A DNA stretch of 64,000 nucleotides from positions 8,550 to 72,549 of the forward strand of contig CAMDNF010000003.1 in NCBI GenBank assembly GCA_945902735.1, in the 5' to 3' direction. The notes beneath the pieces are model-generated. The model was not told where the DNA came from and did not search any database. It worked only from the letters and a program-made list of their open reading frames with translations. The number at the start of each line of letters is the position of its first letter. Position 1 is the stretch's first letter. This document shows, one piece after another, positions 51,194 to 59,863 of this stretch. The position numbers and the translations under genes are program-made. The stretch is from SHWC01 sp945902735. GTDB taxonomy: Bacteria > Pseudomonadota > Alphaproteobacteria > UBA828.

Positions 51194-52642
51194 CTAAAAA
51201 GCCTTAAGTTTACGAAAGGCAAAAAAGACCATGCGCAGCAGCATGAAGCCATGGCGGAAGCGTGAAATTTGGGTTGTGCCATAAAGCCGATCGGCATAGC
51301 GCACGGGCACTTCGATCAGCTTGAGGTTCAGCTTCGCCGCGCCGAATAGAAGATCGAAATCGCCAAACGGATCGAACTCTCCAAAATAGCCACGGTTCGC
51401 CGCAATGCGTTCGTAATGCGCCTTGGTCAACACCTTCGTGCCGCACAACGTGTCGGTGAAACGTTGGTTCAACAGCCACGAAAACAGCGTCGAGAAAAAC
51501 AGATTACCCACGAAATTCAACGGCCGCATGGCGCCGCGTTCCATGGGATAGATCAAACGACTGCCATTGATAAACTCGCCTTTGCCCGAGACGATGGCGT
51601 GATAAAATTTCGGCAAAGCCTCCGGTGGCACGGTCAGATCGGCGTCTAGAATCATCAAGAGTTCGCCACGCGCCTGCGCGAAACCCTTGCGCACCGCATC
51701 GCCTTTGCCAACACCCTCCTGCACAAACACCTTGATGTCGCGCTCGGGATAGGCGGCCCGCACGCGCTTCATTTCATCGAGCGTGCCGTCTCGGCTATGA
51801 CCCTCGACAAAAACGATCTCGATGTCTTCGCAAAACGCTGGCAGGCGTTTAATGGCATTCTCGATATTGCCTTTTTCATTGCGCGCCGGAATGACAACCG
51901 AGGTCGAAAGTTTTTCATAGCCGGCGTGTCGCTTCGATCGCGCGACCAGATAGTGGCGCAGGCAAAGCCGGCGAATCACCGGCAAAGTCGCAATCGTGTG
52001 GTTGACCAACCAGCCGAGCCCGAACAGGGAATAAGGCATCAGCATCCGCCAGTCTCGCTTGATCACTTCGAAATCGGTCAGCGCGAGCAAATTGGCGATG
52101 TCATCGGGGCCAAGGCGATTTTGCGGCGGCTGCGGCATTTTTAGACCGACGCGTTCCGCCAAGGCCACGAGCGGCTGCCAAAACCAAGAATAGTAAGCGA
52201 TGATAAGGCGCATATCGCGGGCCGAAAGCGCGTGCAGCGAATCCAAGGTGGCTTCCACGTCGTCGAGCGCACCGATCGAATCGGAAATCACGATGGCATC
52301 ATAGGGCCCGTCGAGCGCGGCAAGCGCGCCGACATCTTCCATATCGCCCACGATGAAGCGAAGTTCTGTATTGGCCTCCTCGGGGAATTTGCGCCGCGCC
52401 GCCTCGATCATGCCCGCGCTGATATCGATGCCGACACCGCGCGTCGGCTTTAGACCAGCAAGCTGTGCGCCAACGCCGCAGCCAAGCTCGAGCACCTTTT
52501 TGCCGGGCTCGATAAGGAAGCGCATCATGCGCTCGTCTTCGCTATGGAAATAGCGGCTCCGCGCTAGCCAACGCTCGCGCGACGGCGCCAGGCGGTCGCC
52601 GTGACGTTTCTGAGCGTCTTTTCGGTTGAGAATCTCTGGCAT
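51194..52642 (-). CDS. Methyltransferase-glycosyltransferase family 2 fusion protein
   Basis: The 482-residue protein has two domains. Residues 1-210 are a SAM methyltransferase (VLELGCGVGAQLAG, VGIDISAGM, IVISDSIGALDD). From about 240 there is a GT2 family A-fold: STSVVIPARNEKGNIENAIKRL, the DXD-type LMILDADLTVPPE, FINGSRLIYPMERGAMR and a C-terminal LYGTTQISRFRHGFMLLRM, as in dolichol-phosphate-mannose synthase-like enzymes. It probably makes a polyprenyl-linked sugar and methylates the same pathway intermediate. The following GT-C enzyme could use that lipid-linked sugar. Confidence 0.9.
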   Translation of the reverse strand: MPEILNRKDAQKRHGDRLAPSRERWLARSRYFHSEDERMMRFLIEPGKKVLELGCGVGAQLAGLKPTRGVGIDISAGMIEAARRKFPEEANTELRFIVGDMEDVGALAALDGPYDAIVISDSIGALDDVEATLDSLHALSARDMRLIIAYYSWFWQPLVALAERVGLKMPQPPQNRLGPDDIANLLALTDFEVIKRDWRMLMPYSLFGLGWLVNHTIATLPVIRRLCLRHYLVARSKRHAGYEKLSTSVVIPARNEKGNIENAIKRLPAFCEDIEIVFVEGHSRDGTLDEMKRVRAAYPERDIKVFVQEGVGKGDAVRKGFAQARGELLMILDADLTVPPEALPKFYHAIVSGKGEFINGSRLIYPMERGAMRPLNFVGNLFFSTLFSWLLNQRFTDTLCGTKVLTKAHYERIAANRGYFGEFDPFGDFDLLFGAAKLNLKLIEVPVRYADRLYGTTQISRFRHGFMLLRMVFFAFRKLKAF

Positions 52643-52758
52643 GTGGGCAGCGGAGTGTAATCATATCGTGGGTGGCGATCCAGCCAGCTGACTTACCCTT
52701 ACCCGCCGCGTAATGCTATGGAAGATCGCATGACCTCCCCATACCAAGGCGTCTCCTA

Positions 52759-53256
52759 ATGCGGCACTGGTACGTTGTTCGCAGCCAACCCCACGCCGAG
52801 CGGCGCGCGCGCGACAGTTTGGAGCGCCAAGGCTTCGAGGCCTGGCTGCCACTTTGCCAACGGCGGCGGCGCCATGCGCGCAAGATGGAGATCGTTTTGC
52901 GGCCGCTGTTCCCGCGCTATCTCTTCGTCGCGATCGACCTTGAGACCAAGCCTTGGCGCGCCATGCTATCGACCTTCGGCGTTGCTAGTGTGATCCAGGG
53001 GCCCAAGGGGCCGGTGCCGGTGCCTGAAGCCGTGATCGAGGGTTTGCGTGCACGGGCCGATGCGGAAGGCGTGATTGATCGTGGGGCTGCTGACTATCAG
53101 GCCGGCGCCAAAATTCGCATCACCAGCGGGGCCTTTACCGACGTTGAAGGCATTTTTCAGGCACGCACCGACACCGAGCGGGTCGCGATTCTTCTGACCC
53201 TCATGGGTCACGCCGTTCGTGTCACGGTGCCGGAAGGAGATATCGAACCGGTCTGA
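52759..53256 (+). CDS. RfaH/NusG-like transcription antiterminator
   Basis: The 165-residue protein has the NGN domain (HWYVVRSQPHAERRARDSL, EAWLPLCQRRRR, LRPLFPRYLFVAID) and a KOW-type C-terminal domain (AGAKIRITSGAFTDVEGIF). The WLPLC and LFPRYLFV features are those of specialised NusG paralogues such as RfaH, not of housekeeping NusG. Such proteins bind RNA polymerase at an ops site in the nontemplate strand and suppress termination in long polysaccharide operons. An exact ops-like sequence occurs at 59938 in the leader of the operon starting at 60166. The methyltransferase gene follows after 18 bases. Confidence 0.9.
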   Translation: MRHWYVVRSQPHAERRARDSLERQGFEAWLPLCQRRRRHARKMEIVLRPLFPRYLFVAIDLETKPWRAMLSTFGVASVIQGPKGPVPVPEAVIEGLRARADAEGVIDRGAADYQAGAKIRITSGAFTDVEGIFQARTDTERVAILLTLMGHAVRVTVPEGDIEPV

Positions 53257-53274
53257 ACAACGGGGGGCGAAACC

Positions 53275-54108
53275 ATGAATATTGAGCAAAGCATAGCCGC
53301 TCACTATGGCGATGAGACCTTTGGCAAAAGGCTGCTTGAGGCGCTCTCGGCCTCCGGCCTCGATATCAATCGGCTCAGCCCTGATGAGCTTGCTCCGATC
53401 GATGAATTTCATATTGGTGGTCGGCTGGCCACGGCTGAACTCGCCGCGCAGCTCGGCCTTCGCCCCGGTCTGAAACTGCTCGATGTCGGCAGCGGTATCG
53501 GTGGGCCCGCGCGTTATCTCGCCCACGCATTTGGTTGCGAGGTGATCGGCATCGACCTGACCGAGGCGTTTGTTCGCATCGCGACCGATCTAACGCGGCG
53601 TGCCAGCCTGTCCAATAGAGTGAAGTTCCAACAAGGTAGCGCGCTCGATTTACCATTCGAGGCGGCGAGTTTCGATGGTGCGACGATGTTGCACGTCGGC
53701 ATGAACATCGACGACAAACCGAGACTATGTCGCGCGGTCCGGAAGGTGCTACGCCCCGGCGCATTTTTCGGTATTTACGATTTGATGCGCATGGGCCCGG
53801 GCTATATCGAATTTCCGGTACCTTGGTCGAGCCGGCCCGAGACCAGTTTTGTGGTCGAGCCGAGCGCCTATCGCGCGGCGCTCGAGGCTGCGGGGTTCAC
53901 GCTCTCTAAGGAACGCAATCGGCGCGATTTTGCCCTCGATTTCTTTCGCGACATGCAGGCCAAGGCCAAAGCGGCGGGCGGCGGCGCTTCGCCGCTCGGC
54001 CCCGCTTTGATCATGGGGCCTGAGTTCAAGGATAAGCTTCGCCACGTGGTCGAGGCGATCGAACGGGGCGCGATCGCGCCGATCGAATTGATCGCGCGTG
54101 TGCCCTGA
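53275..54108 (+). CDS. Class I SAM-dependent methyltransferase
   Basis: The 277-residue protein has an N-terminal helical cap and the motif I LKLLDVGSGIGGPARYLA, with GCEVIGIDLTEAF, FQQGSALDLPFEAASFD and AVRKVLRPGAFFGIYDLM. It resembles the small-molecule methyltransferases related to sarcosine/dimethylglycine or tocopherol enzymes. It follows the RfaH-like gene by 18 bases on the same strand and is convergent with the phosphonopyruvate decarboxylase gene, so it may be co-expressed with the regulator. The substrate is unknown. Confidence 0.87.
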   Translation: MNIEQSIAAHYGDETFGKRLLEALSASGLDINRLSPDELAPIDEFHIGGRLATAELAAQLGLRPGLKLLDVGSGIGGPARYLAHAFGCEVIGIDLTEAFVRIATDLTRRASLSNRVKFQQGSALDLPFEAASFDGATMLHVGMNIDDKPRLCRAVRKVLRPGAFFGIYDLMRMGPGYIEFPVPWSSRPETSFVVEPSAYRAALEAAGFTLSKERNRRDFALDFFRDMQAKAKAAGGGASPLGPALIMGPEFKDKLRHVVEAIERGAIAPIELIARVP

Positions 54109-54117
54109 GCGGCGCGT

Positions 54118-55257
54118 TTAGGTTTCCGCCAGAAACGCCTTGAAACGTTGCGCCACCTCGAACGGTTTGATGGTTGGGCGGCCGAGCTTTGCCATCGAGC
54201 CCGGTGCGATGCGAACGTGGAGTAAAGCCGGCTTCGGCCCGGCGAGCGCGTCCTCGAAGGCACGCTCGAAGCCAGCGAGGCTCTCGCACACATAAGCGCG
54301 CTCATAGCCGCACGCCGCCGCGATTTCGGTGAACGATACCGAGGACGAGACGGTGGCTTGCCCGCCGGTTGAATCATGCGTGCCATTGTCGAGTACAATG
54401 TGAGTCAAGTTTGGCGGCGCATAGGTGCCGATCGTAGCGAGATTGCCCATCTTCATCAACGCGGCGCCATCGCCATCGAGCACCATCACGGGGCGCGCGG
54501 TATTGAGCGCGACACCCAAGCCCATCGCGCTCGCGCCGCCCATCGAGCCAACCTGATAAAGCTGCTGTTTGCGGTCCATCAGCGTGAACAATTCGCGCCC
54601 GCATTTTCCCGTGGTCGCGATCACCGCGGCGTCTGGTGGCACGCGTCGTAGGAAACGCTCGAGCACAGCGGCCCGCATCGGTCGCTCGCCGCGTTCGCTC
54701 AAATCGAGCGTGGTGCCGGGTGGTCGCTCGGGCGGCGGGCCCTGATTGAGCCCATCATCGACCACCGTGTCTTTTTCCATCACGAAGGCGAAGGGCAAGC
54801 CCGATTCCGCCATCCATTCGCCCGCTTGATCGAGCGCCGGGCCGATCAGCCGCGCCTCAGATGGAAACGCCGCATGAGGAACCCGCATCAGCTCGAGCAG
54901 ATCCTGCGTGATCTCACCCATCAGCTCATGCTGCGGCTCGTCATTGAGGCCTGGCTGACCGCGCCATGTGACGATCATGAGTGTCGGAATACGAAACGGA
55001 AAATTCAACGAGGTGAGTGGATTGACCGTGTTGCCGAGGCCGGAGCTCTGGCACATCACCACCGTCTTCCGCCCGGCTAAATGCGCGCCGGCGGCGATCG
55101 CAACCGCCTCCCCCTCCGATGTCGCGCCGACATAGCGCGTCAAAGGATCGGAGATCACGCGATTGATCAGCGGCGTCAGGAAGGAGCACGGCACGCCGGT
55201 GAAAAAATCGAAACCGCGCTCACGCGCAGGAATCAGAAAATCATCGGCGGAGATCAT
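54118..55257 (-). CDS. aepY: Phosphonopyruvate decarboxylase
   Basis: I start at the ATG at 55257 (MISADDFLIPARERGFDFF, 379 residues); an upstream TTG would add nine residues. The thiamine-diphosphate enzyme has FFTGVPCSFLTPLIN, TSEGEAVAIAAGAHLAG with the catalytic Glu, and the TPP site MVLDGDGAALMKMGNLATIG followed by LDNGTHDSTGGQ. This subtype decarboxylates phosphonopyruvate to phosphonoacetaldehyde, pulling the unfavourable PEP mutase equilibrium forward. PEP mutase is four genes upstream on the same strand, and the stretch between holds a methyltransferase and two unknown genes. Confidence 0.93.
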   Translation of the reverse strand: MISADDFLIPARERGFDFFTGVPCSFLTPLINRVISDPLTRYVGATSEGEAVAIAAGAHLAGRKTVVMCQSSGLGNTVNPLTSLNFPFRIPTLMIVTWRGQPGLNDEPQHELMGEITQDLLELMRVPHAAFPSEARLIGPALDQAGEWMAESGLPFAFVMEKDTVVDDGLNQGPPPERPPGTTLDLSERGERPMRAAVLERFLRRVPPDAAVIATTGKCGRELFTLMDRKQQLYQVGSMGGASAMGLGVALNTARPVMVLDGDGAALMKMGNLATIGTYAPPNLTHIVLDNGTHDSTGGQATVSSSVSFTEIAAACGYERAYVCESLAGFERAFEDALAGPKPALLHVRIAPGSMAKLGRPTIKPFEVAQRFKAFLAET

Positions 55258-55285
55258 ATCGGGCGTCGTCCATGTTGCGCCCAAT

Positions 55286-56113
55286 TCAGCGAGCGGCCGC
55301 CGGTTTCAGAGTAAAGGCGGCAAGACGCGTCGCTTCATTATATGCCATGTTCTTGCGCAGCGTTTCGGTATGAAGCTCCATATCAAATCCATAACGATCG
55401 GCGAGATTGCGAAAATGGTTGGTGCTATGCCACCAATCATGCGACCCCATGCGATCGACCAACCGATTCGGATCTTTTTCCGAATAGGTGAAAAAGAAGA
55501 CGGTCTTATCATGCATGATCTTCGGCACGTTCTTCATGACGTCTTCGATGTCACGCTCGGGCATATGCATGAAAATGGCGAAACACCAAATGTAATCGGC
55601 TTTCCGACCCTTCAACCAGTCGAAGGAATTATCCTTGTTGACAATGACAAGAAATTTGTCGGTCTCGATGCCCTTTTCCTGCTTCAAATAGTCGAGGCCC
55701 TTACGAATCCGCCCGCCGCTCGCGTCATTGCCCGAAAAGCTTCCGCTCGTCAGATAGGGCACCAAGAAGCCGGCCACCCGACCCATCCCCAAGCCAAATT
55801 CATGGACGGCATGATGCGGCTGCACGCCAAGCGCCTTAATGACATTGAATTGCTCGCGCCCGTCCTCCATGTACTTCCGAAATTTTTCGCGCCGTTCCGG
55901 CGACTCGACGGTGGTGAAGTCATCCAACCGGCGCGCATACCACTCGAGATAGCTCACCCCGCGCAATCGGCTCAAGCAAAGGTTTAGATCCTCAAGGGGC
56001 TTCTGAATCCAGCGCCCGCGCACCGAACTATGGTCGCCGCGTAACCAAAGAACGACGCGACTGGGAAGAACGGCGCGGAAGAAAGCCGCGATGCCATCGA
56101 AAAGGGAGCCCAT
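55286..56113 (-). CDS. Class I SAM-dependent methyltransferase
   Basis: The 275-residue protein has a hydrophobic/basic N-terminus (AAFFRAVLPSRVVLWLRG) and motif I HEFGLGMGRVAGFLVPYL, with SGNDASGG and YIWCFAIFMHMPERDIEDV. The last corresponds to the motif IV region with two His near the active site. It lies 28 bases upstream of aepY on the same strand and 33 bases after the unknown gene pair. Its position inside the phosphonate branch suggests methylation of a phosphonate or glycan group, but no acceptor can be named. Confidence 0.82.
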   Translation of the reverse strand: MGSLFDGIAAFFRAVLPSRVVLWLRGDHSSVRGRWIQKPLEDLNLCLSRLRGVSYLEWYARRLDDFTTVESPERREKFRKYMEDGREQFNVIKALGVQPHHAVHEFGLGMGRVAGFLVPYLTSGSFSGNDASGGRIRKGLDYLKQEKGIETDKFLVIVNKDNSFDWLKGRKADYIWCFAIFMHMPERDIEDVMKNVPKIMHDKTVFFFTYSEKDPNRLVDRMGSHDWWHSTNHFRNLADRYGFDMELHTETLRKNMAYNEATRLAAFTLKPAAAR

Positions 56114-56146
56114 CAGTTTGGTTCCGTGTCTCTATTGAGGTTGAAT

Positions 56147-56986
56147 CTATGACCGCATGATTTGGCGACCGGCCCACCGACGCCAACGTTGCGTCAGCGC
56201 CTCATGGGTCGGTTCGCCACGATAAAGATCGGGATGCTCGAGTGTCGTCATTTCGCTCGGATCGTCCAGAGCGTGCTTGGCGAAAAACACGATCAAGCGG
56301 CTGCGCCCCGTGACAAATACCTGGCCGCGCCAGGCGTAAGGGGTCGGGCCGAGCAAGCGCGCAATCGACACGCGCCGCGCGCTCATCGGTTCGACGCGGA
56401 TCTTTTCGATATTCGGCAGACCAACAAGTTCGATGTTGACTAGGCCCGGACGGTGATAGGGGTTGATCAAGACAATCGATTCATCCGCGTTTGCGTCAGG
56501 GTCGACACCGCAACAGGGGTAGCCCGCGCACCACGCGCCTAGTTCACGAACCTGATTGATCGTCACCGGATCGCCGAACTTTATCGCATTGTCGTTGAAA
56601 AAGGTTTTGCGCCTCGGGCCGCTGAACAACGTGTAGTTCGCGGCGGGTTGATTGGTCGAGAACCCGCCCGGCGAAGCGACCGCCAATTCAAGCTCCCAAT
56701 AGGACAATTCCGTTCCTCCATCCCAATCGGCCTTCCCGTCATCGTCGATCGTGATGACCCATTCTTGAATCGACGAGCGAGGACCATCGAATTGGATTTC
56801 GGCTGTTCGGGTCACGATTTCGGCGCCATTCCGCCACAAGCGATGGGTCGCCTGAACGTGCGCCGATCGGGTCGTCAGGCGATCCCGAATCGAGGCGATC
56901 GGTAGCGCGTAGGTCACCCTATAGCCGGGCGGTGGGCCAAGACCCACGGCGGGCAGCAGATAGGAAAAACTCGGCACGGCACTCAA
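56147..56986 (-). CDS. Protein of unknown function, beta-rich, in the phosphonate branch
   Basis: The 279-residue protein has no recognised family. It is rich in beta-strand-like patches (VTYALPIASIRDRL, STNQPAANYTLFSGPRR, LVNIELVGLPNIEKIRV) and ends with a basic helix (RWRRWAGRQIMRS). A Cys-rich site WCAGYPCCGVD lies near the middle (about residue 165). The C-terminal part resembles carbohydrate-binding or sandwich domains in tone only. It overlaps the start of the next upstream gene by four bases (56983-56986), so the two must function as a pair. Both lie between PEP mutase and phosphonopyruvate decarboxylase. Confidence 0.75.
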   Translation of the reverse strand: MSAVPSFSYLLPAVGLGPPPGYRVTYALPIASIRDRLTTRSAHVQATHRLWRNGAEIVTRTAEIQFDGPRSSIQEWVITIDDDGKADWDGGTELSYWELELAVASPGGFSTNQPAANYTLFSGPRRKTFFNDNAIKFGDPVTINQVRELGAWCAGYPCCGVDPDANADESIVLINPYHRPGLVNIELVGLPNIEKIRVEPMSARRVSIARLLGPTPYAWRGQVFVTGRSRLIVFFAKHALDDPSEMTTLEHPDLYRGEPTHEALTQRWRRWAGRQIMRS

Positions 56987-57987
56987 ATGTGGTGCAGCGA
57001 GATGCGCGGCGGATCGCCCGCGGCCACCATGGCGTGGGTGCGTACCATACGATCTGACTTGAGCGAGGCAATAAGCGGTCTCGCCGTATCGTCTGCGCCT
57101 TTCGGCAGCTCAAGTTCAACAAGGGCTGCGCCATATGGCGCCAATGACAACTGGCGTCGCATAATCTCCTCGTTGCCGCGCACGGCCTGAATTTGGATCG
57201 AAGCCGGCTCCTGCTCACAATTCACCACGCTCAAATACTGCGTCTCGCCCCGTGGCGGCACTGCCGTTCGCACAAACGAAGTGCGCCGACCATTGCCTTG
57301 CGAGTGTACGGTGCTAAGGGAACACTTCGTCTTAATCGTGAAATGCGGTCGGATCGACCCGCGAAAGCCCTCGCTAAGCGCAATCATCGACATCCGGCAC
57401 TGCCCGGTCGACAGACCGGCCGAGCCAATCGGGCCCGTGATTTCATGATCCAACCGTTCGCCGGGCGCTAGCGTTCTGGTAATCAAATCGATCCGTCGTC
57501 CGTCCGCGTCGTGAATATCGAACCGCACGGCAAAATGCGGCGAACGCGGCCCAATCGATTGCGAGACCGAGTTCGCGACACTCGCAATCGTGCTGACACC
57601 ATCGCCCGTCAAAATCGGAACGATCCCTCGGAGCGGAACCGCTACACGCGGCGATATCCGATCAAGCCAGTCATAGATGATTCGTTTCGCGCTCCGCCTT
57701 TCGGCGCGGTTGTTTTTGCTAGATTTGTTCCCCCTTGCCGCCGAATGCCGAGAGGTTTCGTCGTAAATAGCCTCTGCATCGAGTAGACACGACGTGCATT
57801 TGGTGCCGACGCCGACATCTGCGCATAGCTCATAAAATTGGGTGTCAGGCGCCCCCCAAATAGCGTTTTGGAAATCATCACGCGTGGTCTTCGTGCACCA
57901 ACACAGGAATTGGCTATTAGGTGGATCGACGCCGAGATAATCCGGGCCGCCATTTTCAAGAGCCACTTTGGGGCTAAGATCGGTCAT
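56983..57987 (-). CDS. Unknown protein with N-terminal BFD-like 2Fe-2S cysteine motif and C-terminal beta-rich domain
   Basis: In this 334-residue protein residues 29-67 read C29-W-C31 ... G-T-K-C64-T-S-C67, the C-x-C-x(32)-C-x2-C spacing of the bacterioferritin-associated ferredoxin-like 2Fe-2S domain. A linker rich in Arg/Ser (about 80-105) separates it from a roughly 220-residue beta-rich region (AVRFDIHDADGRRIDLI, HFTIKTKCSL, RPLIASLKSDRMVRTHAMV) of unknown type. The iron-sulfur part is inferred from the cysteine pattern alone. It is coupled to the gene at 56147 by a four-base overlap and follows the PEP mutase gene by about 75 bases. Confidence 0.75.
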   Translation of the reverse strand: MTDLSPKVALENGGPDYLGVDPPNSQFLCWCTKTTRDDFQNAIWGAPDTQFYELCADVGVGTKCTSCLLDAEAIYDETSRHSAARGNKSSKNNRAERRSAKRIIYDWLDRISPRVAVPLRGIVPILTGDGVSTIASVANSVSQSIGPRSPHFAVRFDIHDADGRRIDLITRTLAPGERLDHEITGPIGSAGLSTGQCRMSMIALSEGFRGSIRPHFTIKTKCSLSTVHSQGNGRRTSFVRTAVPPRGETQYLSVVNCEQEPASIQIQAVRGNEEIMRRQLSLAPYGAALVELELPKGADDTARPLIASLKSDRMVRTHAMVAAGDPPRISLHHI

Positions 57988-58061
57988 CGAGTCTTACGTC
58001 CCCCCGGGATCCGAATCACGCCCAAGATTGAAGCTTCCATTGCGCCTAGCGGCCGCGCAAC

Positions 58062-59732
58062 TTACATGAGGTTGCGGGCCTTGGCGAGGTCGAAGGCATC
58101 ATCGACGTCGAGCCAATGGCCGGTAATGTAGAGAACGGAAACCGCGATGCCGCGCGCCATCAAGCGCGTCAACAAATCGGGCAAATCCGCAATTGTGAAG
58201 CTGCCATCGGCCCGCATGCGGGCAAGTTCGTCTTTGACATGGGTGGTGCCATCAGCGCTCAGCTTAATCAGGCCGATGAACTCACCATGCGTTTCCGTCG
58301 TCGGCAAATCGGGTGCGATCGCGACCAGCGGCACAGGCCCTTCGTCGAGATAGCTGCCGGTAAAGGCACGCGCGCACCTCACGCGATCGATCTGGCGATC
58401 GGGCGCCCGATGGCCGGGGCTGTTCCAGCGCGCATCGGCAACCACCACAATATCGCCGTCAGCGGCGATCAAATCACTCACGACATAGGGCCGAAACAGG
58501 ATATCGCCATAGCTGATCAAGCACGCGCCATCGAGCGCCGCTTTCGCGCAGGCGAGCGAGCTGACCTCGCCCGTCTCGGCAAAGCGGTCATTGTCGACCG
58601 TCTTGATATTGGCCAGATCGACGGTTGCTTTGGCAAAGCCGCGCACGACCGTTATGTCGCGCACGCCGGTCTCGTTTAGCGTCGCGACCAGGCGGCGCAG
58701 CAAAGGCTGGCCACGCACATCGATCATGCATTTCGGTCGGCTCACCGTCAGCGGGCCGAGTTTAACGCCCTGCGTCGCGGCGAGCACGATGGCGCGCGGC
58801 GCCGGCTGCGAGGGTGCCAGATAACGGCTCTCGGCCTGGGTCAACTCGCTCTGCCCAACCAGTTCGAAAACTTCTTTGACGCTGGCGATCTCGTTCTCCA
58901 CACCCGCCAGGCTGCGCTCGTTCATGATGCGGCTCGAGACAGCGCGCATCGCGGTGATTGCGGCGCGTAGATTGTGATTGGCCCAAATCACCATGCTGAT
59001 GCCATTCGCCTCGAAGGCCTCGGTGGGTGTGCGGTAATACATGGTCGGCACGATTACGACGGGCGCCCGCCCGGCCCATTCACGACTGAACGCAAAGATT
59101 TCATCGGCGGTCGATTTCTTCGAATGAATCAACACGGCATCGGCGCCCGCCCGATGATAGGCCTCGGCGCGACGAAGCGCCTCATCCAGCCCCCACCCTG
59201 AAATCAAGGCCTCGATGCGGGCGACTAAAACGAAATCATCATCGGTCTGGCTGTCCTTGCCGGCCTTGATTCGCCCGCAAAATTCGTCGATCTCGGCCAA
59301 GGGCTGCGCCTCGCCGACGAAGGAATTGGTTTTCGGAAACAGCTTGTCTTCGATGCACACGCCCGCGATTTGGCGTTGGCAGAGCTTCCGCACCAGGCGG
59401 CGGACATTGTTGAAATTGCCATAACCGGTATCGCCATCGACCAGGATCGGAATCGATGTGGCATCCGACATGAACTCGAGCTGGTCGAGCACTTGGGTCC
59501 ACGACGCCTCGTTGTTGTCGCGCACGCCAAGCGCCGTCGACATGGAGAGGCCGGAAGCCCAAATGCCCTTGAAGCCGGCTTCCTCGACGATTTTAGCCGA
59601 CAGTCCGTTATGCGCCTCCATGATGCAGGAGAGCGCCGGCGCCATCAGCTCCGCCCGCAATTGCGCGGCTTTGGACCGCAGTGGCTCCGCGGTCGGCAGG
59701 ATGCTCGATTGAGGTCGTGAACGGGTCGCCAT
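58062..59732 (-). CDS. aepX: Phosphoenolpyruvate mutase fused to a C-terminal nucleotidyltransferase
   Basis: The 556-residue protein from the ATG at 59732 has a CTGGAGG ribosome-binding site. Residues about 20-300 are PEP mutase of the isocitrate-lyase superfamily, with LVDGDTGYGN and the diagnostic EDKLFPKTNSF (E128-S137). From about 313 a nucleotidyltransferase domain follows (AIVLAATQGVKLGPLT, K334, GDILFRPYVVSDL), comparable to PntC, which couples CTP to 2-aminoethylphosphonate for attachment to lipids or glycans. The loop reads AATQG-V-K instead of the usual AAG-x-G-x-R, so its activity is uncertain. PEP mutase opens nearly all phosphonate pathways. Confidence 0.93.
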   Translation of the reverse strand: MATRSRPQSSILPTAEPLRSKAAQLRAELMAPALSCIMEAHNGLSAKIVEEAGFKGIWASGLSMSTALGVRDNNEASWTQVLDQLEFMSDATSIPILVDGDTGYGNFNNVRRLVRKLCQRQIAGVCIEDKLFPKTNSFVGEAQPLAEIDEFCGRIKAGKDSQTDDDFVLVARIEALISGWGLDEALRRAEAYHRAGADAVLIHSKKSTADEIFAFSREWAGRAPVVIVPTMYYRTPTEAFEANGISMVIWANHNLRAAITAMRAVSSRIMNERSLAGVENEIASVKEVFELVGQSELTQAESRYLAPSQPAPRAIVLAATQGVKLGPLTVSRPKCMIDVRGQPLLRRLVATLNETGVRDITVVRGFAKATVDLANIKTVDNDRFAETGEVSSLACAKAALDGACLISYGDILFRPYVVSDLIAADGDIVVVADARWNSPGHRAPDRQIDRVRCARAFTGSYLDEGPVPLVAIAPDLPTTETHGEFIGLIKLSADGTTHVKDELARMRADGSFTIADLPDLLTRLMARGIAVSVLYITGHWLDVDDAFDLAKARNLM

Positions 59733-59834
59733 GTGGGCCTCCAGGGATGGTCAATCTAACACGCGCATTCGTCGCTTGAGAACTCGGGCAAATACCGGAT
59801 CTCGACCATGGCGTTCACGAACTGAACATTTCGC

Positions 59835-59863
59835 TTGACCCACCATGTTCGAAAATTGAACAT
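59835..59863 (+). promoter_or_regulatory. Candidate promoter with overlapping dyad for the 60166 operon
   Basis: A TTGACC box (59835-59840) and GAACAT (59858-59863) are separated by 17 bases and could be -35/-10 elements, the latter weak. The dyad ATGTTC (59845-59850)/GAACAT (59858-59863) overlaps them, and a third GAACAT copy is at 59824-59829, so a regulator could bind here. The region 59733-60165, between divergent aepX and the sulfotransferase-like gene, holds no convincing gene; a 34-codon frame ending near 59760 is not supported. Confidence 0.4.

Noticed and set aside
53630..53645. Another GGTAGC sequence on the plus strand
   Set aside because: It matches only the centre of ops, lies inside a coding region and lacks the flanking GGC and GTG.
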